Notes under the pieces: model-generated
Database searches by the model: none
Seen by the model: only the letters and a program-made list of their open reading frames with translations
What the model was told of the DNA's origin: nothing
Source of the DNA: Odiellus spinosus
Lineage: Eukaryota; Arthropoda; Arachnida; Opiliones; Phalangiidae
NCBI GenBank assembly: GCA_963920705.1
Contig: OY987226.1
Span: 8,868,501-8,932,500, forward strand
Reading direction: 5' to 3'
DNA length: 64,000 nt
Shown: positions 52,101 to 62,000 of the stretch, one piece after another
Layout of the letters: each line of letters starts with the position of its first letter
How positions within the stretch are numbered: the first letter of the stretch is position 1
Program-made: the position numbers and the translations under genes

Positions 52101-55100
52101 CCTTACGAAAACGGACCAAGGCTAAAGTGAGCAAGAAATTCTTTACAGGATTTATTTTGAGATGAATATGAAACACTCCGTAGCATAGTTTAGTTTCAGT
52201 AGCAGTGCATTATTAGGTTTTGTTTCAGAATTTTCGGTTATTTTTGGTTTTAAAATGAAATTAAGATTGGCTATCCATAGCTTTCGTTTGAAATTCCAGG
52301 AAATGTCAATCAGGGTAAATCTTATTGGAATTTTACTGGGGGATATAATTTCAAAATATTAAAATTGTACAGGAACATAAAAAATAATTGGGGATTAAAT
52401 TCATATACCGGTACAATTAAATTTAATTGGGGATTAAATTCGTATACCGGTACATCAAAATTTAATTGGGGATTAAATTCGTATACCGGTACAACTAAAT
52501 TTAATTTGGGATTAAATTCGTACACCGGTACAACTAAATTTAATTGGTAATTAAATTCGTATACCGGTACAACAAAATTTAATTTGGGATTAAATTCGTA
52601 CACCGGTACAACTAAATTTAATTTGGGATTAAATTCGTATACCGGTATAACTAAATTCAATTGGGGATTAAACTCGTATACCGGTACATCAAAATTTAAT
52701 TGGGGATTAAATTAGTATATCGGTACAACTAAATTTAATTGGGGATTAAATTCGTATACCGGTACAACTAAATTTAATTTGGGATTAAATTTGTACACCG
52801 GTACAACTAAATTTAATTGGGGATTAAATTCGTATACTGGTACATCAAAATTTAATTGGTGATTAAATTCGTATACCGGTACAACAAAATTTAATTTGGG
52901 ATTAAATTCACATACCGGTACAACAAAATTTAATTTGGGATTAAATTCGTACACCGGTACAACTAAATTCAATTGGGGATTAAATTCGTATACCGGTACA
53001 TCAAAATTTAATTGGGGATTAAATTCTGATACTGGTGCTTCAAAATTTAATTGTGGATCAAATTCAGATACTGGTACAACTAAATTTAATTGGGGATTAA
53101 ATTCATATACCAGTACATCAAAATTTAATTGGGGATTTAGAATTGAATCTACATAACTTTGAATTTTCTAGTTTACTCAATGAGTGTGTGGAGAACCTAT
53201 CAGAATTTCATCTTCACCAAGGAGCCCCAGTTACAGCCGCATCCTATCATCTTTCAATTGATGATGTTTCAGTAAGTAATTAAGCGTGGATGTACATTTA
53301 TACAGTAACAGTTTTTCTTCCACCAATGTCTTATGAAAACCAAATGGAATTTCAGTAGCATATTCGGAAAGAGTGCAAAAACAGTTTGATAAAAATTTAC
53401 ATTTTAAAAGAAAATTACAATCCCTTTAAAGGGAGAATGCAACCTAATTACAAGTGATTTTTTTATCGATTCCTTATCGTTTAAATAGGCCTAATCCATC
53501 GATAAAAAGTTTACAATACAAATATTAAACTAGAAATAAATTTAAAACTTACCCTGAAAATAGGCTTAGCGGGACTCATGGAGATCCTGAATTGCGTCCG
53601 TGTAAGGTCTAGCGACCAATGAGCAAAGGCCCGTCCTTCACGCGAGATCTCCACGAGACTTACGTCGCGCGCGATTGGTCGCTAGACCTTACACGCGAGG
53701 AAATCAGGAGCTCCATGAATCCCACTAAGCCTATTTTCAGGGTAAGTTTTAAATTTATTTCTCGTTTAATATTTGTTTGTAAATTTTTTAAATAGTGGAT
53801 TAAGCCTATTTAAACAATAAGGAATCGATAAAAAAACACTTGTTGTTAGGTTGCATCCTCCCTTTAAAGGTTGTAATCTCTCAATATTGTTTTAAAGAGG
53901 CACTGAAATTGGAAAAAAGTGTATTTTACCCTCCCTTTAGATAAAAATCTAAACCTTCTCCTTACAGTCTGCCATGAATACTCTAGTCAGGGGTCACGAA
54001 ATGGAGTTGGCGATTGCATTGGGTCAAGCGTTAGATTTTAAAGAATCAGCCTATCAATGCGCACTGTACTGCATTGCTTTCAAATGTTTTCAAAGAGGAG
54101 AATGGTAAATAAACAATTTTTTTTTTCCTAAATTATACTGGTCATAATTTAGTAAAAATTTCTAGGGATTTAGCTTCTGACGTCATCAAAATGTGTACTG
54201 TCAATGATACGGCCAAGATTCAACTTTCCGCCAGTTGCCCACTGACCCTCGTTGAGAGGAATAAGTTGCAAGAGAAGGTAAGTTTTGTCAGGGAATTGTA
54301 CCCTGTAGAACATGCACTGTCATCTACTTCCTGTGTAAATGCGACACTTAGCTAAACAGGAAATGCGGCAAAACCCTGTAGGTTGGGCAACGTCGTCTGC
54401 TTATAAGATATGGCCATCGACTGGTCTCTTCATACCAAAGAGCGGACAGCAGAATTGAGTTGTTTGTCCATTTACAAATCCCGTATCGGGTTCATGGCAT
54501 CGAGAACCATGTATCATTATTGTAAGCAGACGATGTTGACGAGCCTCGAAGGAAAAAAATCTTTATTACAATAGATATTTGAATGACTAAAATATTTTAA
54601 ATTTCACAAATAGCTAGGACTACCAGATGTACAAGCTAGTTTCGCGGTGGCCGAAGAAACCTTAGCCGCGTGTCAAGTTGGTCAAGATGACGAGATAATA
54701 TTGAAGGAAAAAGCTATTTCACATTATTTGATCTCGAATAGACCGGTAGAGGGTCTCAAACTGGGTCTGGATACGATTAGAGGTCTGGCCAATGACAATT
54801 TCGAGAAAAAATGTAATATATTTAAAATGCAATGTTTATTTTTTAGATTGCCTATCTAAAGGATCATGGAAAATGTCAAATTTATGGAATATCATTCAAA
54901 AAGTGGCTTACGTAAAAGCATCAATATTAGCCGAAGATTCAAACTCAAGGTACAAGAGGGATGGGCCACCCCAATATGGCATGCAGTTTTTAAAACTTTT
55001 GATTCATTAGATTATGACAAGAATTAGTTTATGTAACCAAGAAGCAAAAATATTCTAAACCTATTCTCACATACCTGATAAGGATTTGTGAAACTTTTCA

Positions 55101-56905
55101 ATGAAAAATAGTAAATTACATAACTATTGGAGTGATATTAGCTTATAGGGAATTAGCCTCAGGAGATAAATTAAACGCTAGAGTGGGACCTAGTGTTTTT
55201 AGAGAAGAAAGAGAAATAGCAAATAGCGGACTAATTTTGTCTAGAATGAAGTTGAGAAGGGTACCAGAGGCTAATAATGTATCCCCATGTTCTTATGTCC
55301 AGGATTCATGAATGAATTCTTGATAGCAATACATACAACCTTAGGTTGATTAAAAATTACCGTAGATAATAGTTTTTCTTTTCTATGTTAAATTTTACGC
55401 AGAGCACTACTTCTTCCGTCAATTAATAATATTGTTCCAAAGTATCAGACTTCAAGAAAATAGACCTAACTCTCTTTCGTTGACGAAGGATTACTCTTAG
55501 TTAGGCTTAATAGCTTGAACTTACAGGGGCATGACAAAGTTTTTAGGAGATCAAAAGGCTGCGAAATTGAAAAGTGTGGGGGGACAAAAAGGCAAGAGTC
55601 AAAAAATTGCGCTGGCATTTGCCCCCCATGATTCACACGCCCCTATGAACTTAAAAAATTGGTTATGATATCCTATCATTCTAAATTAAGAAATATTTTT
55701 CTGACCACTTCATTATCCCTTTAAGATAAATTTGCTAAAACATTCCCTACGTATTTCCTAATTAGATTGTGTAATGAACTACAACTCTATACTTCATATT
55801 TGGGAGCATTATCCGCAATCTATCATAAATACAATCCGATAGTGAAGCCGCTTTACAATCAAACCAGCTTTTTCCTGGCAAAACTCGGTAATATTGCCTT
55901 GCCTATAACATTCGAACAACTGACATCAGAAATCCACGCGTGGGAGATCACTAACATTTCTAAAACAACGTAAGTTACTTTTTTTTTAAGCCCTATTTCA
56001 TCAATAGGCCTTTTACAATGACCCATTTTCATCAATAGGCCTTTTACAATGACCCATTTTCGAAAATTAAATAAGTATATACAATTTAAGACTTATCTAG
56101 AAAATAAGCTTAGCTGGCTTCATGGAGATCCTGAATTTCTTCGCCTCGAAGGGTCATCAACCAATGAGCTAAGGCTCATCGATAAGGCGAGATCTTGATG
56201 CAAAGAAAATCAGGATCTCCATGAATCCTGCAAAGCCTATTTTCCGTATAAGTTTTAAATTGATTTTTAGTTTAATATTTGTTAGTAATTATGAAGTCAA
56301 CGATTCTGTTTATCAACAATATTCCATATTTACGTAACGGATTTTAAGGCCAATTATTTTGCAAAAATAAGGTGTTTACCATCTATTTTTTCAAATTTAT
56401 AATTTTTGTGTGAAACAAATAGTGTATTTTTAATAATCTCGGTCAAATTTGGTGTAAAACTCAGTATTTCTAAAATCTAAATTATCAATTAAAATGGATT
56501 CTAAAAATGTTACATTCCAGATGTAATGGTGAACAAGAACAAACTTATCAGGAGATTCAAAGCCATTTAGAAGGTTGGAATTCACCCTTTGTCATGGGTG
56601 AAGTTATCGTAACTGGTGGTCACCTGCCTAGGCATTCCGACCAACACCGTTGTATTATATCTGGCAAATCAATAAAGGTACTGGCATAGGGAGAGATAAT
56701 CGTAATTGCTCGCAGTTTACAAATTGTTTATCAGGCGAGGAATTGTTATTGAGATAAGAGAATAATCCATTGATTATCATTTCAGGGCCCAATATTCGTA
56801 TTGGATGATGGAAAGTCTGCCATGTCATTGAGTAACGCGATCATGTGGGCTAGAGTGAACCCATTTTCCCCTTTGGGTACGGGACTAAGAATTAATCCTT
56901 TTTAA
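31108..56905 (+). CDS. WDR17: WDR17 orthologue, complete, 25 coding exons
   Basis: WD repeat-containing protein 17: an N-terminal WD40 propeller region followed by a helical, solenoid-like C-terminal region. Its molecular role is not settled; in vertebrates it is noted for retinal expression. I assembled exons 31108-31242, 33590-33880, 37692-37866, 39452-39736, 40011-40294, 40349-40462, 41488-41634, 42679-42764, 42881-42967, 43647-43735, 43827-43902, 44290-44492, 49189-49341, 49465-49604, 50775-50903, 51575-51733, 51795-52126, 53172-53271, 53968-54104, 54166-54277, 54614-54812, 54847-54949, 55766-55969, 56521-56677 and 56786-56905. All introns are GT-AG, all phases match, and the total is 4,017 nt (1,338 aa; human about 1,322). 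Diagnostic matches include the start (LLRQVALLPAGGQPW), DHTVRVWDYSSDSC, ITGSWDSTIRIWDTRDGTC, GGVGAPSKEASLEQAAEIY and the last residues VNPFSPLGTGLRINPF. WD repeats fill roughly residues 1-700 and the helical part about 780-1338. The ATG is the first in exon 1 and fits the family start. Oddities: intron 21 is only 34 nt, and the introns are swollen by repeats. Exon edges are inferred from splice motifs and homology, not from transcripts. Confidence 0.94.
31300..31322 (+). repeat. (CT)n microsatellite in WDR17 intron 1
   Basis: Eleven uninterrupted CT dinucleotides, about 58 nt after the exon 1 donor. Confidence 0.95.
31440..33430 (+). repeat. 172-bp tandem array in WDR17 intron 1 with higher-order structure
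   Basis: About 11.5 near-identical 172-bp units fill most of intron 1. Diagnostic sites sort the units into types: A (tatcagtggtggaataatc), B (caatcagtggcggaattatc with ctgggga) and C (as B, but ctaggga). The order from about 32042 is A-B-C-B-A-B-C then a variant, so the array contains a 4-unit, 688-bp higher-order repeat. Each unit carries a 71-codon open frame, but 172 is not a multiple of 3 and the frames do not join, so the array is non-coding. Confidence 0.93.
34086..34513. mobile_element. MITE family B, long form, in WDR17 intron 2
   Basis: TTAA-bounded palindrome, diverged at its left end, with the shared arms (atcgattccttatcgttt, ttaaactagaaat) and a central hairpin built on agcgaccaatgat/gtcattggtcgct. 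It lies inside the 33881-37691 intron of WDR17. Confidence 0.85.
35209..35253 (+). repeat. Dispersed repeat shared with 51059-51103
   Basis: atgtgctcccatagagtaat and the following bases recur at 51059-51103 (atgtgctcccatagaataac). The 51,010 region also shares caacctgactcgattcg with 61539-61555. These are fragments of one dispersed family. Confidence 0.5.
36382..36672. mobile_element. Large palindrome in WDR17 intron 2
   Basis: Outer arms atagtcctggtcgattt and aaatcgaccaggactat, inner arms cgccatctttttgtagt and actacaaaaagatggcg, and a central hairpin around 36509-36547 (aacgcctcctat ... ataggaagcgtt). The structure is a MITE or a long hairpin; its ends are not defined. Confidence 0.65.
37366..37494. 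mobile_element. MITE family B, right-half remnant
   Basis: A half copy running from agctaagcctatttttcggg to the degraded end gcaatctctctttaa, in WDR17 intron 2. The left arm is missing. Confidence 0.75.
37867..39451. other. WDR17 intron 3, nothing else recognised
   Basis: Intronic AT-rich sequence. A 78-codon frame at 38153-38389 has no family resemblance and no matching splice phase. Confidence 0.6.
40866..41010 (+). repeat. Relative of the 15817 repeat, in WDR17 intron 6
   Basis: It shares the layout gtagaacatttctacaaggg ... ctcccctgtaaatgggcttc ... gcgagcgttgggacacttct with the repeat at 15817-15985. Divergence is high. Confidence 0.45.
41214..41366. mobile_element. TTAA MITE family I, in WDR17 intron 6
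   Basis: A 153-bp element between two TTAA sites. Its terminal repeats are AGGCCTAGGATTTCTTCTGC at the left and the complement of gcagaagtaatcttaggcct at the right. It is GC-richer than its surroundings and non-coding. Confidence 0.85.
41656..42123. mobile_element. TTAA MITE family H, copy 2, in WDR17 intron 7
   Basis: It shares long stretches with the copy at 49695 (cttcaacagcgcttacaatg, ttctgaagtaaaatttc, gaacaagtttccctt). The left TTAA is intact; the right one has decayed to TCAA. The two arms around 41873-41990 form a strong inverted repeat. Confidence 0.75.
42193..42532. mobile_element. MITE family A, copy 4, in WDR17 intron 7
   Basis: A fourth copy, about 340 bp, lying wholly within the 41635-42678 intron of WDR17. 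The flanking 7-bp duplication is ATAAAAA. Its near-palindromic arms would form a long hairpin in the pre-mRNA. Confidence 0.92.
44033..44188. mobile_element. Palindromic MITE family D, copy 2, in WDR17 intron 11
   Basis: Same length and layout as the copy at 362, with ends atactctcttcagacgaggc and gcctcgtctgaatagggtat, and the internal word gaactgagaaggctatgtaa conserved. It lies between exons 11 and 12 of WDR17. Confidence 0.82.
45125..45155 (+). repeat. Short GA and GTGTGG repeats in WDR17 intron 12
   Basis: A (GA)n run followed by three to four gtgtgg units. Confidence 0.85.
45510..45592 (+). repeat. Dispersed repeat family E, 3' fragment, in WDR17 intron 12
   Basis: It carries only the right-hand part of the family (tcatttgctgatagtattaa ... 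tgtttacttttatggaataa). A 79-codon open frame across it is not a gene. Confidence 0.65.
48290..48515 (+). other. GC-rich patch with a 48-codon frame inside WDR17 intron 12
   Basis: This patch is richer in CpG than the rest of the intron and includes an NRF1-like half site (gggcatgcgcac, about 48449). An ATG at 48369 opens 48 codons, MAGKKPAWGNTRDTTRGSPS onward, with little AT bias. A possible gtaaaa donor ends it in phase 2, which does not match exon 13 (phase 1), so a simple alternative first exon is not supported. Confidence 0.3.
48767..48822. mobile_element. MITE family B, terminal fragment
   Basis: About 55 bp of the right end (cgataaggaatcgataaaaa, then ggttgtattctcccta) in WDR17 intron 12. 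No partner arm is seen nearby. Confidence 0.6.
49695..50087. mobile_element. TTAA MITE family H, copy 1, in WDR17 intron 14
   Basis: A 393-bp palindromic element between TTAA sites, with ends AGGGAAACTTAGAGCTAAA and tttagctccaagtttccct. Internal arms carry cttcaacagcgcttgtaatg and attcttttaatgttaggaca. It is non-coding. Confidence 0.85.
50313..50718. mobile_element. Family C relative with CAGGGTTCGTA ends, in WDR17 intron 14
   Basis: Terminal repeats CAGGGTTCGTA and TACGAACCCTG enclose ttccctgacttttcc words related to family C. The flanks read GGGTTTA before and, if the last G is shared, GGGTTTA after, which would be a 7-bp duplication. Confidence 0.75.
52384..53145 (+). repeat. 39-bp minisatellite in WDR17 intron 17
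   Basis: About 19 copies of a 39-bp unit centred on the words accggtac and attggggattaaattc. Because 39 is 13 codons, long stretches stay open on both strands: NSYTGTTKFNWGL on + and NLVVPVYEFNPKL on -. In-frame stops occur in some units, and the array lies between the exon 17 donor and the exon 18 acceptor, so it is intronic. Substitutions recur between units, which points to ongoing unequal exchange. Confidence 0.92.
53426..53867. mobile_element. MITE family B, long form, in WDR17 intron 18
   Basis: TTAA-bounded element with AGGGAGAATGCAACCTAA ends and a well-kept central hairpin (ggtctagcgaccaatgag and complement). It lies within the 53272-53967 intron and makes up most of it. Confidence 0.9.
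54386..54541. repeat. Inverted repeat in WDR17 intron 20
   Basis: gggcaacgtcgtctgcttat at the left pairs imperfectly with attgtaagcagacgatgttg at the right, over an interior of about 110 bp. It may be a small decayed MITE. Confidence 0.5.
54950..55765. other. WDR17 intron 22
   Basis: It contains a single-arm relative of family F at 55257-55327 (gtaccagaggctaataatgt ... gaatgaattcttg). Nothing else was recognised. Confidence 0.55.
56085..56282. mobile_element. MITE family B, core without ends, in WDR17 intron 23
   Basis: The internal arms (agacttatctagaaaataag and ccgtataagttttaaatt) and a central atggagatcctga/tcaggatctccat hairpin are present, but the AGGGAG ends are gone. The element is a decayed copy. 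Confidence 0.7.
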
Positions 56906-56962
56906 AAACTCAACAATTAGAGATTATGTACATATTGCTATGTAAATTAAAGTAAATGCTGA

Positions 56963-56968
56963 AATAAA
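56963..56968 (+). terminator. WDR17 polyadenylation signal
   Basis: An AATAAA hexamer lies about 58 nt past the WDR17 stop codon, and a T-rich tract follows about 25 nt later (56990-57015). This is the expected arrangement of a cleavage signal and U-rich downstream element. The true cleavage site is not visible from sequence. Confidence 0.65.
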
Positions 56969-57974
56969 TTTAATATTTCCGCCATTAGTGTTTTTTTTTT
57001 TTTTTTTTTTTTTTCTTTCTTGTAATATATGTTATCTATTTTTGTGTCTGTGGTCAATAAACCTTTAGCATTTGCACAAGGTAATAATTTCTTAAAAAAT
57101 ATCACTACGGCCAACATTCAAAAAAGGGTCAACACTACTTCTCTACAGCAATGTTATCCTCCCATAATATGGTGTGTCGACTGTGGAGTTAACCACTTCC
57201 ATAAAATCTGTTGACTGATTACGTAACTGATTACAGCCTTTACTAATGCTAAATACCTACTCAGCTATGTAAACACAGTCAAAGATACCGGTTTATACAA
57301 CGATTACAATTCTATTGGGTGAAATCTAATTGGTAGTTCTGGGGTCCCATGAACCTGTTCTGTGTTCTCGTGAGCAAGCCTTTGGTTATAATAGTAAAAT
57401 CAACTCATCCCATCCTGCAATCACTTTGCATAATGATTATCTGGGCTCTGCAAAACCCTTAGCCCTTGCTCAATTTTCTCATACTTAGAACTCAAAAGTA
57501 TAGTTCCTTAAGTGAACTTTTGACTTGAAAATGGAAAAAAAAAAAAAAAAAAAAAAAACTTTTAGGCCTGACACCTATAGTATCATTCCACCGGACAGTA
57601 CTCGAACAAACTACTATATTAAAGGGACCCCTTGACCTTGCATGGACAAATTATACACAGGGACACCTCTGCCATTGAGATCCCACGCAAATGAAAGATT
57701 GATATTTGAAGACCATTCCTCCCCTTTTCTCCACTCAAGTGAGTCCAAAAAAATTGGAAGTAAGAGTTGGCCAATGGCCAGTCGAGTTGGAGCTTGGCCG
57801 ACATGGACGAGAGGGATAATTATACTAGTTCCATCAGCATAGATTGCAGCCCCTCTTTTAACCTCTTACTACCTAAACTTTTCGGTTTATGTCAATTTCG
57901 GCCTCTAGTTGGGGTCTTGAACAAACAGATTTCATCAGAGAGGATGTTGACTGTCCATGTGTATAATTTGTCCA

Positions 57975-58018
57975 AGCACGGACCGTTTATATATATATAT
58001 GTATAAATGGTCCGTGGA
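57975..58018. repeat. Perfect-arm hairpin downstream of WDR17
   Basis: cacggacc and ggtccgtg bound an AT-rich stem (gtttatatatatatatgtataaat). It could fold as a cruciform. No terminator role is claimed, since the WDR17 signal lies 1 kb upstream. Confidence 0.6.
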
Positions 58019-58665
58019 AGAAGAGCCTTGATGTACGCCATATTTGTGTGCTGCTTGTGAAGCTAAAGGCCTGCTTAAAATACAATAAGAAATAAAAATT
58101 ACTTAGAAAAATTATTTTTTCATTCTTGAATAAAAGTTTCATATGTATTATATGCGTTTAAATTGCCCTGGCTCCCTGGCAACCACCAAGAATAGGATTA
58201 CCTCAGTGGTTTCCAGCAACATTTAATAATATTACTATACTAAAACGTAAATCAATAACAAAAGAAAAAATAAATTGGGCCTAATACAAATTACATTAAC
58301 ACTCAGTTAATATTTCACAATATGAGTCATGACAAAGCTTATTTGACTTCGAGGGTTGACCAAGGCTTAGCAACCACAACCAAAATCGCCCCCTTCTCCC
58401 TCCACTGGCACGCACATACCTTGAAATTAGGCGATTTATGATTCCTTACGCTTCCAACGTAGTTCCAATCGCTGACTCAAACAGTAATAGCTTCGTTCTT
58501 GATTAACTACGCGTTACTTTCGCATAACACTTCTTAAAATAAATTTAAAATGTACTTGAAAATTCACGTTTCCTGTAGCAACGACGTGCAACGTTCACAC
58601 TTTTTAGGCGGTCTTTGAAAACTGTTTAGCCTTTTTTGAAACAAAGGTCACCGATAGATGGGAGC

Positions 58666-58677
58666 TGCGCCTGCGCA
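58666..58677 (+). promoter_or_regulatory. NRF1-like site upstream of the APAF1-like gene
   Basis: TGCGCCTGCGCA matches the NRF1 (insect Ewg-type) palindromic consensus. It lies about 395 nt upstream of the start codon, in a locally less AT-rich stretch. NRF1 sites usually mark TATA-less housekeeping promoters, so this may be the core promoter of the APAF1-like gene. No start site can be read directly. Confidence 0.45.
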
Positions 58678-59071
58678 TAACGAATTACAGTCAATGACAT
58701 CATAGGTCAGATATTGAGCATGGTTTTCGACTTTTCGTGCAAGAATATTCCGGCTAGAAAAGGTGAATTACTGTTTAATTTTTAAATAAAATTTAACTTA
58801 TTAATTTAAATAAAAATGGTTTCATAATTTAAAATATTATTCATGTTTAAATTAAAATAGAGTAAAAATGTGACAAATCCAGGAAATATTACATTAGATA
58901 AGATAAGAACAGGTGATGAAAACTTTGGTAGATATCCCTGATTCCCTGTTGGCAATTAGGACGTTTTAAGATAATCATAGTGTGTACAAATTAATCGGAG
59001 CATTCTTTTGATTTCTAACGAAAAGGAATGTTATTTATTTAGTTTACTAAGCAAGAATTCAAGAGTAAGTC

Positions 59072-62000
59072 ATGATGTCTGAACTTAATGGTATTGGGGA
59101 GAGAAAAAAAACATTGACAGATTTGCTTCACGATGTGGAACCCAAGTACGTTACTCCATACTTGAAGGAAAAGGGTGCCATTTGTTTGAAAGATGAAAAT
59201 TACATCTTGTCTGATACTGGGACTCCCAGAGAGTCAAGTGAGGCGCGAGAAAAATTGGTTGAAGTTTTGTTAATAAAAGGTCTAGAGTCATTGAGAATAT
59301 TCTTCGAGCATGTTTACGAGGATTATCCGTGGTTAGCGAAGCCAATAAAATGTGATTATCTGAAAAATGAATTAAAGTATAAGCTTGAAGTGGGATATGT
59401 TCCGTTAATACAATCCTGCGAAGTTGAAAGACCAGAGATTGTGAAAGAAATTCAGGATGCTTTGATCTCCGCCTCTTTAAACGAAACTAAACCTCAATGG
59501 GTCGTGCTTCATGGAATGGTTGGTTCAGGAAAGTCCGTCATCATATCTCAAGCTATTAGGAAATTTCAGTATCTCGAACTATATTTTCCTGATGGAATAT
59601 TCTTCCTGGGTATTGGCTCTGTTAAGGAAGATAATGCCATCTTGCTCAAGCTTCAATGTCTTTGCAAACACTTCGAAGATAAATACCACCCTGATACTAA
59701 AGAGGCTGCTATACAATTCCTGAAAAAGAAAACGAGAAAATACCCAAAATTCCTCTTAATTTTAGACGATGTTTGGGAAGACTCGATCATCCAAGATTTC
59801 ACAATTGGTTGGACAATTTTAATTACGACTCGTGATAATTCTAAATTTAGACGCAATCGTAAAATGGTTACATTGATTGATATGCCTAAAGGATTTACAT
59901 TGGAGGAAAGCAAAAATTACATCTCTCAACGTGTTTACGCCAATCCCAAGAAACTTAACTCTTGCGTCGCAAAGCTTCATGAACAGTACCAAGGATTACC
60001 CATAATGATTAACATTATCGGAACTGCCATGGAAGATCATGGAAATGACGATGATGACAGATGGAAGAGGGTCTACAATGCCCTAACTAAAGAGAGAATC
60101 TCTCGAACTCGCCAATATTCGGGTCAAACTGATTTAACTAAAGCTCTTCGAATGATGGTGGAATACCTAAATGACGACTTGAGAGAAAAATTCAAAGATT
60201 TTTTCCTCTTTTGGGATGATTACTACATTCCATGTCAAGTGGGTTTTAATTTTTAAAACTTTTCATTTAAAAGAACTCTGTGATGACGGTGAACACCGTT
60301 TAAAAAACATTTGAGTCCCTTCAAATTATTAGTAATTGAATAGATTATAAAACATTACAGTTGTTATTTTTTATAGGTTTTTGAAGTATTGTGGGATATG
60401 GATCATTTCCAAGTCGAAGATATAATGGATGAACTAGCCAAAAAATCTCTAGTCCAAAAAATGAAAGATGAAGATTCGAATCACAAACGATACGGGATTC
60501 ATGATCTTTATTTGAAGTTTTTAAAAGAAGAATACCAATCTCTTATAGTACTTATATTTTAATTTTTTTTTAATTTTAGTAGGGCTGGGGGAGTACTGTA
60601 CCACTCACGAATAGGGTTACGAGTCAAGTATACATAGTTCTGGTAAAGGTGAAAAACAATTCCCTTCATTGCAAGGTTGCCAGGAGTTAGAATTGAGTAT
60701 TTTAGGGAAAGTAGAGTCTTGGATCGACTATTGAGTAGTTTGGCCTTGGTCAATTTACTAGACTCAAGCACTCGCGAATTTCAAGTATTTTAGGGCTGGT
60801 AGTATATCCAGTAGTTTTACCTTGGTCAATTTTATAAGAACCCCGAGTTCTCATGATTTTTTAATCCTACTATTCGCGGTATTATGTGTCAGTCACCAAA
60901 TACACTAAAGAAACAAGTTCTTGCCCAGCCCTATTTTTAAAGAAGGAATTTTATTAATAAGATATAAAAATTTACAGACGGAACGTCACAAAATTTTAGT
61001 GAAAAAATATCTTGATAAGTGTAAAAATGAAAACAACTGTTTGGATCTCAGTCGCTTACCTCAAGATGGATATATTCACATTTTTCTCGCGTATCATTTG
61101 GAGCAAGCCAAAATGTTTGATTACTTCCCCACCATCTTCTTTGATCTGAAATTTTTCATTAGTAAAGTTAAAATGACTGGCCCTCACGATCTTCATTACG
61201 ACTTGGACTCTTACTCGAAATATTACAAGGGAGTAAGTTTAATAAACAAAATTCACAGAGTTTTTGTCAGGTTTCGTCGTTTTGGCATTTCTAACCTCTA
61301 TTTAAAGCAAGAAGATACTCTTAACGATTTCCTGCGCTTCATTAGCCTTAATGGTCATCTACTTTGCGACGAGGAAGTGGACGTGATTCAGTTAGCCTTA
61401 AACGAGCCCAAGACTTCTTGTATTCATCGAAAAGCTCAACAACTTATCATCGAGAGATCCTCAAACATAATATCTTCCAGTCCCGACAAACTTTATTTTG
61501 AATATTGGTTTGTTAACTCTTTAAAGTAGATACACAACCTGACTCGATTCGTGAATTTAATCCTTAGAATTCGAGATCAATTTGATGGTGCCCGAATCGA
61601 GTCACAATGTGGGTCCATTTTAACTAGTTTTATTTTGTTATACTAATAAGTGTTAAAACTTATAGCAATCGCTCTAACAACTTCAACAGCATGTTGTTAA
61701 GCAAAAAGCCGCATGAAAACAGCGTTTCTTGGGTAATTTTTAGCCCATGCAATAAAATCATCGCTTCATGTGGAAACGACAACTTGGTTAAAGTTTGGGA
61801 CTCTAATTCTGGAAAAAATCTTCAACAATTCGTGGGTCATACGAAACCAGTCACTTGTTGCGCTTTTAGTTCCGACGGTCGATATCTAGCTTCGTCCTCT
61901 GAAGACAAAACTGTCAAAATATGGAATTTGGATTCGTTATACGAAAAAATGGGTAAGATTAAAAATTGGTAAAATTTTCTTAAGGAATATTTCTAATTTT

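Larger units (their letters stand above)
56970..59071. other. Intergenic region between WDR17 and the APAF1-like gene
   Basis: T and A homopolymers at about 56990-57015 and 57537-57560, the repeat at 57218-57285, the hairpin at 57975 and the NRF1-like motif at 58666. Open frames at 57619-57842 on both strands are short and unrecognised. The 5' UTR and promoter of the APAF1-like gene must lie in the last few hundred bases. Confidence 0.55.

Noticed and set aside
52322-53156. Open frames of 86-112 codons with 13-residue repeats on both strands
   Set aside because: A 39-bp minisatellite keeps both strands open automatically. Some units contain stops, and the array sits between matched WDR17 exons.
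57619-57842. Overlapping 61- and 66-codon frames on opposite strands downstream of WDR17
   Set aside because: Neither has recognisable content, and they overlap each other, which is typical of chance frames.
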